This document shows, in pieces, positions 43,343-51,840 of a stretch of DNA of 52,344 nt. The notes under the pieces are model-generated. The model ran no database searches, was not told the DNA's origin, and saw nothing but the letters and a program-made list of their open reading frames with translations. The DNA is from Pseudomonadota bacterium. Lineage in GTDB: Bacteria; Pseudomonadota; Gammaproteobacteria; Burkholderiales; REEB80. The first letter of the stretch is position 1. Each line of letters opens with the position of its first letter. The stretch is from contig JAGXAQ010000011.1 in the NCBI GenBank assembly GCA_018971485.1, forward strand, positions 1 to 52,344. Direction: 5' to 3'. A program made the translations under genes and the position numbers.

Positions 43343-44161
43343 CTAATTGGCGACGGGCCAGGGAGCATCCAGCCGATCCCGTACCTGGAGCATTTGCTGC
43401 GCCTGCTCTTCAGAAAGCTGGCGCTGTTTTGTCCCCAGCTGTTCCATCTGGCTTGCCTTTTGTTCTTCTTCGGCCGAATGGGCCTGCCGGGTCAGATCCG
43501 CGTTATTCCGGCCCATGTCCTGCAGGGCCAGAAGCTTCCTGAGGTCGGCATTCTGCAGGATCATCATGTTAAGCTGTGAATTCATGACCTCCATCGATGC
43601 AGTCATGCCCTGAACCAGGGGAATTTGCCTTTGATAGGCCTTAACCTGCTGATACTCTCCATCCATCTGGCTCATGGTATCAAGTTCAGCCTGAAACGCA
43701 GGTAAAGCACCCTGGGTGTCAGACCGGGTCGCTCTTTCCTGCTGCCGGGCATACCCTGCTGGCGTCAAGCCTGACAGGGCCGCCTCCCGGTAACGCTGGC
43801 TGGCCAGCTCCCCTGCGTTACCCACTGTTCCATAGAGCCCTGTCAGCGCATCCTGGTATCCGGCAAGTTCCTGAACCTGCACATCCATTTTTTGCAGCAA
43901 GGAACTGGACACCGTGGAAGGAAGCTGTTCCAGTTCAGCCAGCTGGCTCTGGTATTGCCGGGCTTGAAGCAAATAGGCCTGAACCTGCTCAAGGGTGGAC
44001 TGGATGCTTTCCTGGGCCGTTACTGCATTCTTGGCAAAATTGGATGGATCAAATACTATCGTTCCACCCCCAAGCCAGCCGGCCTGAACCTGGCAGGAAA
44101 ACAAAACCAGCTCAAACCCTATCATCACCCACATCGCAATGGGTAGCCTCATGTCCAGCAT
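43343..44161 (-). CDS. trbJ: Type IV secretion protein TrbJ/VirB5
   Basis: A 272-residue exported protein with a signal peptide (about 1-27, cleavage near VQA-GW). The mature start GGGTIVFDPSNFAKNAV is typical of TrbJ, followed by long helices with coiled-coil heptads (ESIQSTLEQVQAYLLQARQY and the C-terminal EEQKASQMEQLGTKQRQ). VirB5-like proteins sit at the pilus tip and contribute to host contact. GGAG lies seven bases before the ATG, which overlaps the trbE stop by 50 bases. Confidence 0.88.
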   Translation of the reverse strand: MLDMRLPIAMWVMIGFELVLFSCQVQAGWLGGGTIVFDPSNFAKNAVTAQESIQSTLEQVQAYLLQARQYQSQLAELEQLPSTVSSSLLQKMDVQVQELAGYQDALTGLYGTVGNAGELASQRYREAALSGLTPAGYARQQERATRSDTQGALPAFQAELDTMSQMDGEYQQVKAYQRQIPLVQGMTASMEVMNSQLNMMILQNADLRKLLALQDMGRNNADLTRQAHSAEEEQKASQMEQLGTKQRQLSEEQAQQMLQVRDRLDAPWPVAN

Positions 44162-46634
44162 GGGTCATCTCCTTGACATAATTCCACTTCCAATCCAGCC
44201 GTCCGCTATCCTGGTGAACCTTAAAGCGCGTCTGGGCCAATGAATCCGACCGCAGACAGGCGAGCATGGCCGGAGGAAAAACCACATCGACCAGGCGCGA
44301 CAGGGATGGGGTCACAATGTAGTAATGCCGTTTGGGTGTGGCAGCCTGAATCTGCTCTACCTGCCTGGCATTCAGGCCAAACCGCCCCATGTAGAGATCC
44401 CGATGTGCCTGTGCATTCGGATTGGGCAAATAGATGCGGTTCGGGATATTGTCAATCATCACGGAAAAAAGGCGGCTTTGGGCCACTTCATCAAGCGATT
44501 GGGTTGCCAGCAGGACAAAGGCATTCTTCTTGGCAAGAGTACGCAGCCAGTCTCCCAGTTTGGCTTCAAAAACCGGATCAGCCAGCATGAACCACGCTTC
44601 TTCGATATAAATCAGGGTGGGTTCCCCTGTCAGCTGAAGCTGGATGCAGAAAAAAGCATAGTCCAGAAAGGCACAGGCCAATCGGGGGGAGCGAAACAAG
44701 GCCCCCATTTCAATGCAGCTCCAATGACCCAGGACAAGCTCATCCTCCTCATGATCAAAGTATCTGGCAAACTGGCCTTCACCTGCCCATTGTTCAAGCT
44801 GCTCCCGAAGCGGCTCGGAAAGAAAGGGCACCAGGGCCTGTAGCCGCCACAGATGCGATGGCAGATCATGAACCCGTTCCAGGGCTTTCCAGATTTCACC
44901 GTCATCTTCCGCACTCATCCGGTATCCTCTGGACGTCACCAGAATCTCAATCCATTGCACGATCCAGTTCCAGTTATAACGGTCCCTGAGTAACCCCATC
45001 GGGTTCAACCGGACGGCCCGTGCCTGGGATTCACCCAGATCAATATGGGTCCCGCCCTGCAGGACAGATGGAATCCGGCAGCTATAGTCCTTGTCAAAAA
45101 TAATCACCCGATGGCCAGGGTATTTCGTAAACTGGGCAATCAGAAAATTGTTGAATACTGATTTACCCGTTCTGGAAGGCCCAAGAACCAGGGTATGGGC
45201 CAGATCCCCGACATGGAAATTAAAGTAAAAAGGGGTGGCAAACCGGGTGGACAACACGGTTAATGCGGGTTGCAGGGATTGCATCTGCTCTGAAAGATAG
45301 GCGTTGTTGCGGCTTCCTGTGGATATGGTTCGAACCGGACTCAAATCGGCAAGGTTTGCGCTATGCACAAACCACCAGCGTACCAGCAGGGCCCACTGGC
45401 CTGGAAGCGTGCCAGCCCAGGCCGACCGGATATGCATGGCTTCCCGTACCGCGAGATAGCCTTGTCGCTGCATTGTCCTGGACGCAAGCCTGAGTGTCTC
45501 CTCCGCCCCTTCACGGCTACGCCCATAAGCCATCAGGCTCAGGTTATAATAACCGAACAGCTGCCCCCCCGCAGTCAGCCCTGCCAGTGCATCTGATGCG
45601 TCCCGGGCAAGAACGGACCGTCCGGTATTGACCGTTCGCGCCGGCTGCTGGGTCCAGGCAGCACGGATGTGACCTAGAAGGGGGACCTGCAGAAACCGGT
45701 TGTGCCTTTCCACTGATTTGATATAGCGTTCTGCAGCCTGAAAATCAGCAAACCTGAACACCTGGGACAACACCATCTCACCAGGTATGGCCAACAGCTC
45801 GTCATACACTCCAGGCCAGGTCAAGGCGGGCCAGTCCTTGATGCTCAACACGGCAGCATAAACCGTTTCATGATGCCGGAAACACAGCATGTTCTCTTCA
45901 ACTCCAAGCTCATTATCTGCCAGATACCCATCCAGATAGGCAGGAATTCCGGGCAGGCTGACAGGCTGGCCTGCACTGGCAGGAGAGGCCCTGTCATGCA
46001 GGAACTCGAGCAGATCTCCATCCTCAAGCCGTCTGAGCCGAAGTTCAGCCAGCGTTGCCTCAATGGATTTCAGGATCTGCTCAAAATCACGCAGGCACAC
46101 CTCCAGCATGCCTTGCAGGAAGGCAAAGCTCCATTTCTTGAACACACTGCTCCAGAGCGCCCTCACCATAGCGATGAAATACCCCTGGTTTTCCACCCGC
46201 GAAAAATAGCTGACCCGGTTCCAGAATCCTTCCATGCCTACAGAAGGGGTATATAGAAAGGACAGGTGATAGCGGTTCGAATACTGCTGGCCCTCCATGA
46301 AACCCTGCTTCCAGTGATCATCCAGAAACTGGCTGACCGGATCATCAAACCGGCCCTGCGTATAATCCTGGGTGCGGCGCCTGTCTACAGTGAACCAGAC
46401 GGTAATGTGCTCGTTACAGTGACGATAGGCATGCTGCATCAGGGCAGCATGCCTATCAATGTCCTCATCCTGCATGCCTTCACTATCCACCCCTTCAAAC
46501 GAATAGCACACCAGCAAGGACATGTCCTTGTTGAGCACCACATCCGGACGCAGCAGGATCATCCAGGGCAATAATTCCGAAAAGCTCCTGGCCCCTTTCT
46601 CATAGTTGGATAAAAACCGTTTCAGGTTCAGCAC
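44112..46634 (-). CDS. trbE: Type IV secretion ATPase TrbE/VirB4
   Basis: An 840-residue ATPase that powers T4SS assembly and substrate passage. The P-loop is LGPSRTGKSVFNNFL in the middle, with a RecA-like core: HRVIIFDKDYSCR, Walker B TLIYIEEAWFML and LATQSLDEVAQS. The N-terminal half is the CagE/TrbE domain. The start is GTG at 46634, preceded by GGAAGGGG and the product L-N-L-K-R-F-L typical of TrbE; the longer frame to 46694 has no support. The start overlaps trbD by seven bases. Confidence 0.94.
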   Translation of the reverse strand: MLNLKRFLSNYEKGARSFSELLPWMILLRPDVVLNKDMSLLVCYSFEGVDSEGMQDEDIDRHAALMQHAYRHCNEHITVWFTVDRRRTQDYTQGRFDDPVSQFLDDHWKQGFMEGQQYSNRYHLSFLYTPSVGMEGFWNRVSYFSRVENQGYFIAMVRALWSSVFKKWSFAFLQGMLEVCLRDFEQILKSIEATLAELRLRRLEDGDLLEFLHDRASPASAGQPVSLPGIPAYLDGYLADNELGVEENMLCFRHHETVYAAVLSIKDWPALTWPGVYDELLAIPGEMVLSQVFRFADFQAAERYIKSVERHNRFLQVPLLGHIRAAWTQQPARTVNTGRSVLARDASDALAGLTAGGQLFGYYNLSLMAYGRSREGAEETLRLASRTMQRQGYLAVREAMHIRSAWAGTLPGQWALLVRWWFVHSANLADLSPVRTISTGSRNNAYLSEQMQSLQPALTVLSTRFATPFYFNFHVGDLAHTLVLGPSRTGKSVFNNFLIAQFTKYPGHRVIIFDKDYSCRIPSVLQGGTHIDLGESQARAVRLNPMGLLRDRYNWNWIVQWIEILVTSRGYRMSAEDDGEIWKALERVHDLPSHLWRLQALVPFLSEPLREQLEQWAGEGQFARYFDHEEDELVLGHWSCIEMGALFRSPRLACAFLDYAFFCIQLQLTGEPTLIYIEEAWFMLADPVFEAKLGDWLRTLAKKNAFVLLATQSLDEVAQSRLFSVMIDNIPNRIYLPNPNAQAHRDLYMGRFGLNARQVEQIQAATPKRHYYIVTPSLSRLVDVVFPPAMLACLRSDSLAQTRFKVHQDSGRLDWKWNYVKEMTHAGHEATHCDVGDDRV

Positions 46635-46948
46635 AGCAGGCCCCTTCCAAAACCCCGGGGGCGACAGGTCTGCCGCTGGAGGGCATGGGGCCATGGATCA
46701 TAATCATCGGCCTGGGTGTTATAGCGCACATAAATCATGCGCAAGTACGGATCCTTTCGGGTCATCCAGCGTAACAGGCCATGCAGGAGCAAGGCGACAG
46801 CAAGATAAAGGATAAAACCGGCACCTAGAACAAAGACAGCGGCAATGGTCCAGTTCAGGATGGCCAGGCGTCGCTCCACACCCGCCAGGGTATGAATTTC
46901 GAGAAGGGAGCGGTGCACCCGGGACTGCCGTAACCTGCGATTTGACAT
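46628..46948 (-). CDS. trbD: Type IV secretion protein TrbD/VirB3
   Basis: A 106-residue inner-membrane protein. It has the TrbD/VirB3 motif VHRSLLEIHTLAGVERRLAI followed by a transmembrane segment (about 28-55, hydrophobic through FVLGAGFILYLAVALLLHGL) and the DPYLRMIYVRY stretch. VirB3 associates with VirB4. The ATG at 46948 has AAAGG upstream. The long C-terminus beyond the helix (about 30 residues) is unusual but plausible. Confidence 0.85.
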   Translation of the reverse strand: MSNRRLRQSRVHRSLLEIHTLAGVERRLAILNWTIAAVFVLGAGFILYLAVALLLHGLLRWMTRKDPYLRMIYVRYNTQADDYDPWPHALQRQTCRPRGFGRGLLC

Positions 46949-46962
46949 ATCTGCCTTTAAGT

Positions 46963-47310
46963 TCAAGACACCACGCAGCCTACTGCACTGCCAGGCGAAA
47001 TAACCCCAAGCCACTGGCTTGCCAGCAACGCTATGGATAACCCCATCAAGACCCGCATACCTGTCTTGAAAGCCCCGCCATGCTCACCAAACGACATCAG
47101 AAGACCCGTCACGACAATGGCTATCATGGCAACCCCATGCGCAACGGGACCAGCCATACTGTTGGCAAAGGTACAAATGGGGGACTCCCATGGCAGGCTT
47201 GCCCAGGCATTCAAGGACCAGGTTACGAGGCCTATGACTGCAGCCACCCTGCCTTTGCCAGGTTTTTCCTTAAATTTGCCCTGTATTTGATCCTGTCTTT
47301 CAGGCCACAT
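46963..47310 (-). CDS. trbC: Type IV secretion pilin TrbC/VirB2
   Basis: A 115-residue propilin: a positively charged leader (about 1-16), a first hydrophobic stretch ending at a likely cleavage A-W-A before SLPWESPICTFANSMAGPVA, then two transmembrane helices (about 60-80 and 92-108) with a short Gly-containing loop, the VirB2 pattern. AGGAG lies about 9 bases upstream of the ATG at 47310, which overlaps the end of trbB. It would form the conjugative pilus, separate from the thin pilus. Confidence 0.82.
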   Translation of the reverse strand: MWPERQDQIQGKFKEKPGKGRVAAVIGLVTWSLNAWASLPWESPICTFANSMAGPVAHGVAMIAIVVTGLLMSFGEHGGAFKTGMRVLMGLSIALLASQWLGVISPGSAVGCVVS

Positions 47311-48376
47311 GGCTGGAGGCTCCTGTTGCGGGATATCCATTGAAGAGGGTTTTAAATCCATACTGCTTCTCCTGAGCATCAAATGCGTTGATTTCAATCA
47401 CCTGGGTTACCCGCCGGACCTTATCCGGGCCCTCACAAAGATGCACGATACAAGGCCTTGCGCGGGCAAGATCGGCCTGAAAGGCGGATAATCCCGGAAA
47501 AGCCGGATGCCCCTGTGCCATCCGCTCCAGCCGGAAAAGCGCCTCCACAGCGCTATTGGCATGAAATGAGGCCATGCATCCGGATAAGCCGGTATTCATG
47601 GCTGCGAGCATTTCATAGGCCTCTATGCTTCGAACCTCTCCCACCACAAGGCGGGAAGGACGGTACCGCAAGGACACCACCACCAGATCCTGGATGGACA
47701 AATCCCAGGATCGGCTGGCTTCAAAAGACACATAATTGGGGAGCTTAAGCCGTATTTCGCGGGTATCTTCAATCGTGATGACGCGCTCGGTTGGCGGAAC
47801 AAGCTGAATCAGTGCATTGAGCAAGGTGGTTTTTCCACAGCCTGGTGCCCCTACCAGAAAAATATTCCGGCGATTTGACACAAGCCAGGAAAAAAAGTCA
47901 GCCCAGACCGCCCCACCCCATTGAAGCCTTCCTTCAGAAAAACCGGGGCAGATGGCAGCACCAGTCCCATCAGATAAAACCGGATCGAACAATCCGGCAT
48001 TGGTCAGCTGGACAATGCTCTTTTCAAATTCGCTGTGTTTACGGATACACAGGCTATGCCCGGGTTTTGAAACCGGGGACAATACTGCAGCAAAACGAAA
48101 CCCCTCCATCTGGCTATCCAGAATGCAATGCCTGGTTCCAGGCTTGATGCGTTTGCCGTCCAGATGGGCCAAAAGGGTAATAATGCCTAGAATCTGGTCT
48201 TGCGTAATCCGCACTTCGGCTGCATGTACCATTCCCTGGCCGCAGCGAATGACCCAGACCCTGTTTTCACCATTAATCATGATTTCCTCAACAAGCGGAT
48301 CACGCATGTAATGCTGAATACAGGAAAAATGTTCTGTGAGCATCCTGCTGGCAAATAATCGGGTAGACTGATCCAT
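47300..48376 (-). CDS. trbB: Type IV secretion ATPase TrbB/VirB11
   Basis: A 358-residue hexameric ATPase. The N-terminal domain (about 15-125) is followed by the P-loop GAPGCGKT (176-183), ERVITIEDTREI (Asp box), Walker B RLVVGEVRSIEAYEML with catalytic Glu, and ASFHANSAVEALFRLE (His box). This is the first gene of the trb run. A perfect inverted repeat and a 13-base motif shared with the pilus operon lie upstream. The Walker B Glu is intact. Confidence 0.93.
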   Translation of the reverse strand: MDQSTRLFASRMLTEHFSCIQHYMRDPLVEEIMINGENRVWVIRCGQGMVHAAEVRITQDQILGIITLLAHLDGKRIKPGTRHCILDSQMEGFRFAAVLSPVSKPGHSLCIRKHSEFEKSIVQLTNAGLFDPVLSDGTGAAICPGFSEGRLQWGGAVWADFFSWLVSNRRNIFLVGAPGCGKTTLLNALIQLVPPTERVITIEDTREIRLKLPNYVSFEASRSWDLSIQDLVVVSLRYRPSRLVVGEVRSIEAYEMLAAMNTGLSGCMASFHANSAVEALFRLERMAQGHPAFPGLSAFQADLARARPCIVHLCEGPDKVRRVTQVIEINAFDAQEKQYGFKTLFNGYPATGASSHVA

Positions 48377-48407
48377 GCCGACAATCTAGCAGAATGGGTT
48401 TTTAAGT

Positions 48408-48420
48408 GCGCCACTGAAAA
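48408..48420 (-). repeat. 13-base motif shared with the pilL upstream region (copy 2)
   Basis: Minus-strand TTTTCAGTGGCGC, identical to 30790-30802, lies 32 bases before the trbB start. The similar distance to the first gene in both cases suggests a common control site. Confidence 0.45.
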
Positions 48421-48433
48421 CCGGATGATCCGG
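48421..48433. promoter_or_regulatory. Perfect inverted repeat upstream of trbB
   Basis: CCGGAT-G-ATCCGG, two 6-bp arms with a single central base, lies 45 bases before trbB and directly beside the shared 13-base motif. A dimeric repressor site is possible. The gap between trbB and the HNH gene (48377-48630) holds no other recognised feature. Confidence 0.45.
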
Positions 48434-48630
48434 ATGGTATTCGTGCGTACCAGATACAGCCTGGAACCGGCGTGCACAAAACCGGCTTAAGGCGTAGAAT
48501 CCAGGACAAAACTGAACTGTTTCTCCAGGCTGAGGGAAAACAGGAGGCTCGTTTTCGGGCCGTACCAGTGTCTAGCCACAGCCCATGGGGTGTCTAACCC
48601 GGAAAACAACCAAGGCCAACCCGCTTCATC

Positions 48631-49125
48631 ATGCTGACACCATTCAGGACCCCTGGCTTTTTACTTATAGTCATCCCGGCTCTCGTCCAGGCAGCCAACC
48701 TGCCCAATCCTGCCCTAACACCAGGCGCCCTGAACAGGCACATCACCCCATCAAACCTATACCAGACCATCTGCGTTCGGGGGTACAGCAAGACAATCCG
48801 CCCGCCAGTCTCCTACACCGAACCGCTCAAATACCGGTTGATTTGGGCCTATGGCTATCGGCACCACCGGGTATCCGATTTTGAGCTGGATCACCTGATC
48901 GAAATCAGCACCGGGGGAAGCCCTGCCAATCCAGCCAACCTATGGCCCCAACCCCGCTGGACCTACTGGAACGCCCGAAAAAAGGACAGGCTGGAATTCA
49001 GGCTCCACCGGTTGCTGTGCCAGGGCCGGATTACACTCCGGCAGGCCCAGCAGGCCCAGCGTCTTAACTGGATTGCTGCATACCGAAAATATGTCTGGCC
49101 TGATCCGACCCCTGATAATAAATAA
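48631..49125 (+). CDS. Exported HNH-type endonuclease
   Basis: A 164-residue protein with a signal peptide (about 1-21, cleavage near VQA-AN). The central part is an HNH-like metal-dependent nuclease core: ELDHLIEISTGGSP (Asp/His at 87-88), then NPANLWPQP (Asn 103 region) and a C-terminal helix pair WTYWNARKKDRLEFRLHRLL and AQQAQRLNWIAAYRKYVW. Secreted HNH proteins of this type are known near mobile elements. It is divergent from trbB, and could digest extracellular or incoming DNA, or serve as a secreted substrate. Its ribosome site is poor, so the exact start is uncertain. Confidence 0.8.
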   Translation: MLTPFRTPGFLLIVIPALVQAANLPNPALTPGALNRHITPSNLYQTICVRGYSKTIRPPVSYTEPLKYRLIWAYGYRHHRVSDFELDHLIEISTGGSPANPANLWPQPRWTYWNARKKDRLEFRLHRLLCQGRITLRQAQQAQRLNWIAAYRKYVWPDPTPDNK

Positions 49126-49184
49126 CCCCGTCCTGCCCTCTTTACACAAACCGGTTGAACCTGTTTTACCGGGAAAAAGCTTCC

Positions 49185-49909
49185 TTACAGGCCTTGTCCG
49201 CCCTCAGGGGAGGGGTTGCGCCGGACATGCCAATGCAGATAGAGGGCCGGGATCAGGTTGGTGCTTAGGATGGAACTCCAGAGCACCCCTCCGATAATGA
49301 CAATGGCCAACCCCTGCTCAGGGGCTGCTCCCCGGCCCAGACCCAATGCGGTAGGCAGCATGCCCAGAATTGCGGTAAGCGTGGTCAGCATAATCGGACG
49401 AAACCGGACGGCTACGGCCTCCTTGACCGCCTCATCAGGAACCATCCCTGATTTTTCATTCTGAACGGCCCGATACAGAAGAACAATGCCATGGTTGAGA
49501 CTAATGCCAATAATGGTAATAAACCCTACGAACCCTGTTGCATTCATGCCCACCCCGCTTACCCACAAGGCCAGGGCCCCACCCGTAAAGGCGAGCGGCA
49601 TTTCCAGCAGCAGGATCCCGGGGATGCGCGCGGTATCAAACTGGATGAGCAGAATACCCAGTAACAGGATCACGGCCAGAATGACGGCGAACAGAAGTTG
49701 CCAGCCTGCTGCCTCAAGTTCCCTGTGCAGGCCGCCATAGGCAATCCGGTACCCGAAAGGAAGCTTCAACCCGGACAGGGCCTTTCTGGCTGCACTGACC
49801 GCCGCCCCCAGGGATCCTGAAGGAGAAGCCAGTACCGCCCTCCGTCATAATGACGGATGAGATTAGGCATCACCACCCAGGACACATAGGCGAGCTGTCC
49901 TAAAGGGGT
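49185..49909 (-). pseudogene. RND efflux pump, C-terminal fragment (frameshifted)
   Basis: The end of an inner-membrane RND pump: helices with GWQLLFAVILAVILLLGILL, FVGFITIIGISLNHGIVLLY, RPIMLTTLTAILGMLPTALG, and a C-terminal LVIGG-like region. About 240 of roughly 1030 residues remain. Near 49835 the frame shifts by one base: upstream the frame reads TPLGQLAYVSWVVMPNLIRH, downstream it reads V-L-A-S-P-S-G-S-L-G-A-A-V. The 5' part is replaced by an insertion sequence at about 49909. Probably non-functional. Confidence 0.88.
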
Positions 49910-50812
49910 AAAAAAACGGCGGCGTACTTTGCCAGGGAATCGCTGCAAGGTACGCGCTCATGAAGGCGTGGCGAAGCCAATACCCCCTGCCGGTCATGAC
50001 CAGGATGTTCGAGGTCTCCCGGAGTGGCTTTCATGCCTAGCTGAAGTGAGTGCCGTCGAAGCATCACCAGAAAGATGAACGCCTGAAAGTGGCTATTCAT
50101 GCAGCGCACGAAAAAACCAGGAGGACTGATGCTACCAAGAGATGCACAAAGAACTACAAGAGGAAGGCTTTGTTACCGGACGCGACCAGGTGGTGCGGTT
50201 ACGGCAGGAAATGGGCCTATGCTGCAAACAGCGCCGTCACTTCAGAATCACCACGCAATCGGACCCTGATTCACCGGTGACCCCCAATCTGCGGACCAGT
50301 GCTTTGCTGCGCAGAAACCCGATACCGTCTGGCATGTGGGCATCACCTCCATCTCTACAGCAGAAGGCTGGCTCTATCTCGCTGGGGTCAAGGGCCCATG
50401 CACCTGTGAAATCGTGGGATAGGCCATGGGTGCGAGAATGACCCAGAATCTTGCCATTAGCGCCCTGAACAGGGCGATACAGCATCGGCGTCCCCCGCCG
50501 GGACTGATCCATCACCCAGATCGCGGCAGCCAGTATTGCGCTAAAGCATATCGCGCCATACTTCAGAAAAACGGCCTGGCCGCTTCCCTGTCGAGAAAAG
50601 GCAACTGCTACGATAACGCACCAATTGGGAGCTTCTGGGGTAGTCTTAAGAACGAGATGGTCCACCACCACCGCTTCGAAACCCGTGCCCAGGCAGAATC
50701 CGCTATCCGGGAATACATCGGGATTTTCTATAACCGCCAACGCCAGCATTCAAGGATAGGCTGCCTGGCCCCCGCTGTGTTCGCACAGTCCTTCACACGG
50801 GTGGCCACTTGA
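49910..50812 (+). pseudogene. Truncated, decayed IS3-family transposase (orfA end plus orfB)
   Basis: Reading frames on the plus strand piece together an IS3 element: the end of orfA (K-T-A-A-Y-F-A-R-E-S-L-Q), then orfB from MKAWRSQYPLPVMTRMFEVS with several stops and frameshifts, L-H-A-A-H-E-K, the H-K-E-L-Q-E-E-G-F-V-T-G-R-D stretch, and C-terminal HHPDRGSQYCAKAYRAILQK, KGNCYDNAPIGSFWGSLKNE and FYNRQRQHSR. The first catalytic Asp is lost (G-I where G-D is normal), while the second Asp and the Glu region remain. The left end is missing and it abuts the RND fragment. Confidence 0.85.
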
Positions 50813-50842
50813 AACGGAACTGCCCACCATTGTCAGGCTACC

Positions 50843-51027
50843 TCAAACCACCCCATCCGCACTGGCAACCCGGAGCAGGCTTCCCAGAGGCTCAACCCGG
50901 GCATAGGCACTGAATGATCCCATATAGGTTCTGGCCGCTACCCTGACCATATCGCCCTGTGCCCAGGAACAGTCTGGAAAAACAAGCTGGTTCAGAAAAA
51001 AAAGGAAGAAAAACACTGATTCTGCAT
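50843..51027 (-). pseudogene. RND periplasmic adaptor (membrane fusion protein), N-terminal fragment
   Basis: An exported N-terminus (FFFLFFLNQLVFPDCSWAQ, signal) followed by DMVRVAARTYMGSFSAYARV and EPLGSLLRVASADGVV, the beginning of a HlyD/CusB-like adaptor that reads as part of the barrel domain. It stops at a TGA where the insertion sequence begins. The A8 run at 50996-51003 (T8 on the coding strand) may have caused slippage: an ATG at 51027 has a frame that would join this one with one more base. It is a decayed partner of the RND gene. Confidence 0.75.
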
Positions 51028-51285
51028 ACCCAGGGCAGCAGGGTAAGACGAAATGAAGAACGCTGTGAAATTCCCGGATTCCCTGCAAACCCAGCCATAC
51101 CCCTGATTAGGCAGCTCCGAAACACGCTAGGACCTTTAACTGAATGTATGCATTCTGCAAAAAACAACGTGCATATGTTAATCAGCCCAAAATGACAGGG
51201 ATCTGACAAGATCATGACAAACCGGCCATCTCCGGATCCTGGCAAACAAGGATACGCAGTCTTCAGATAGATAAGGAAATGTTTA

Positions 51286-51294
51286 TGCTATAAA
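51286..51294 (+). promoter_or_regulatory. Extended -10 promoter candidate
   Basis: TGC-TATAAA (TG at 51286-51287, TATAAA at 51289-51294) is an extended -10 element. There is no good -35 box at the expected distance. It lies about 85 bases before a small gene with a strong ribosome site at 51377. Confidence 0.4.
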
Positions 51295-51328
51295 TCAGAA
51301 AGATTGATTACTTTTGAGTTCTCTTGTG

Positions 51329-51357
51329 AGGTAAAAAGTTATCCGCATAATTTACCT
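51329..51357. promoter_or_regulatory. 7-bp inverted repeat upstream of a small gene
   Basis: AGGTAAA (51329-51335) and TTTACCT (51351-51357) form a perfect inverted repeat with a 15-base centre between the promoter candidate and the small gene. It may be an operator or leader hairpin. The rest of 51028-51376 shows no gene. Confidence 0.4.
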
Positions 51358-51376
51358 GCATCTAAGGGAGAATACA

Positions 51377-51547
51377 ATGCAGTTCGAAAATGATAGCATC
51401 AAGGAACCGGGCTTGTCTAAAAAAGCACCGGGCGACATCAAGAATGCCTGCAGCATATCAAAAACAGCTGAACAGGATGGCAAGACGAGCATCTATGATT
51501 TCGCTGAACTCTGGATCACACGTAATCAACCGCCATATCTTGTGTGA
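51377..51547 (+). CDS. Small hypothetical protein (56 residues)
   Basis: ATG with AAGGGAG seven bases upstream, a strong ribosome site. The 56-residue product (MQFENDSIKEPGLSKKAPGD onward, ending with I-Y-D-F-A-E-L-W-I-T-R-N-Q-P-P-Y-L-V) is not recognised. It has a charged, hydrophilic N-terminal half. It may be intact or the front of a longer damaged gene. Confidence 0.45.
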   Translation: MQFENDSIKEPGLSKKAPGDIKNACSISKTAEQDGKTSIYDFAELWITRNQPPYLV

Positions 51548-51840
51548 GCTGCAAAAGCTGCCTTCCGTCCAAAACAGGATTGCTACACATTCCCTGCTAC
51601 CTTCCCCGCCCTAAAGGACGGAATTTGCCACGCACTCGATCAACCAGGATACATCGCATGAAGATTTACGGTTTCAGTTTCATCTTGGGATTAGAAGATA
51701 CGGATGCTTTGATCCCCTACAATTATATTCCGATCTGGCCACGCATTATAATCACTTTACCTACCCTGTGAACAATCCATGCATCCAGCACAGGACAGGC
51801 GAACACCTGGGCCAAGTGTATAATGCTCTAGGATGCGGCA
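51548..51840. other. Gap between the small gene and the second RND gene
   Basis: Nothing firm. CCGCCCTAAAGGACGG near 51608-51623 is an imperfect hairpin that superficially resembles the right ends of IS200/IS605 elements. A short frame at 51659 (MKIYGFSFILGLEDTDALIP) ends at about 51772 and is probably chance. Confidence 0.3.

Noticed and set aside
51600-51640. Right end of an IS200/IS605 element
   Set aside because: The hairpin has a mismatch and no tnpA or tnpB remnant is visible in reach.
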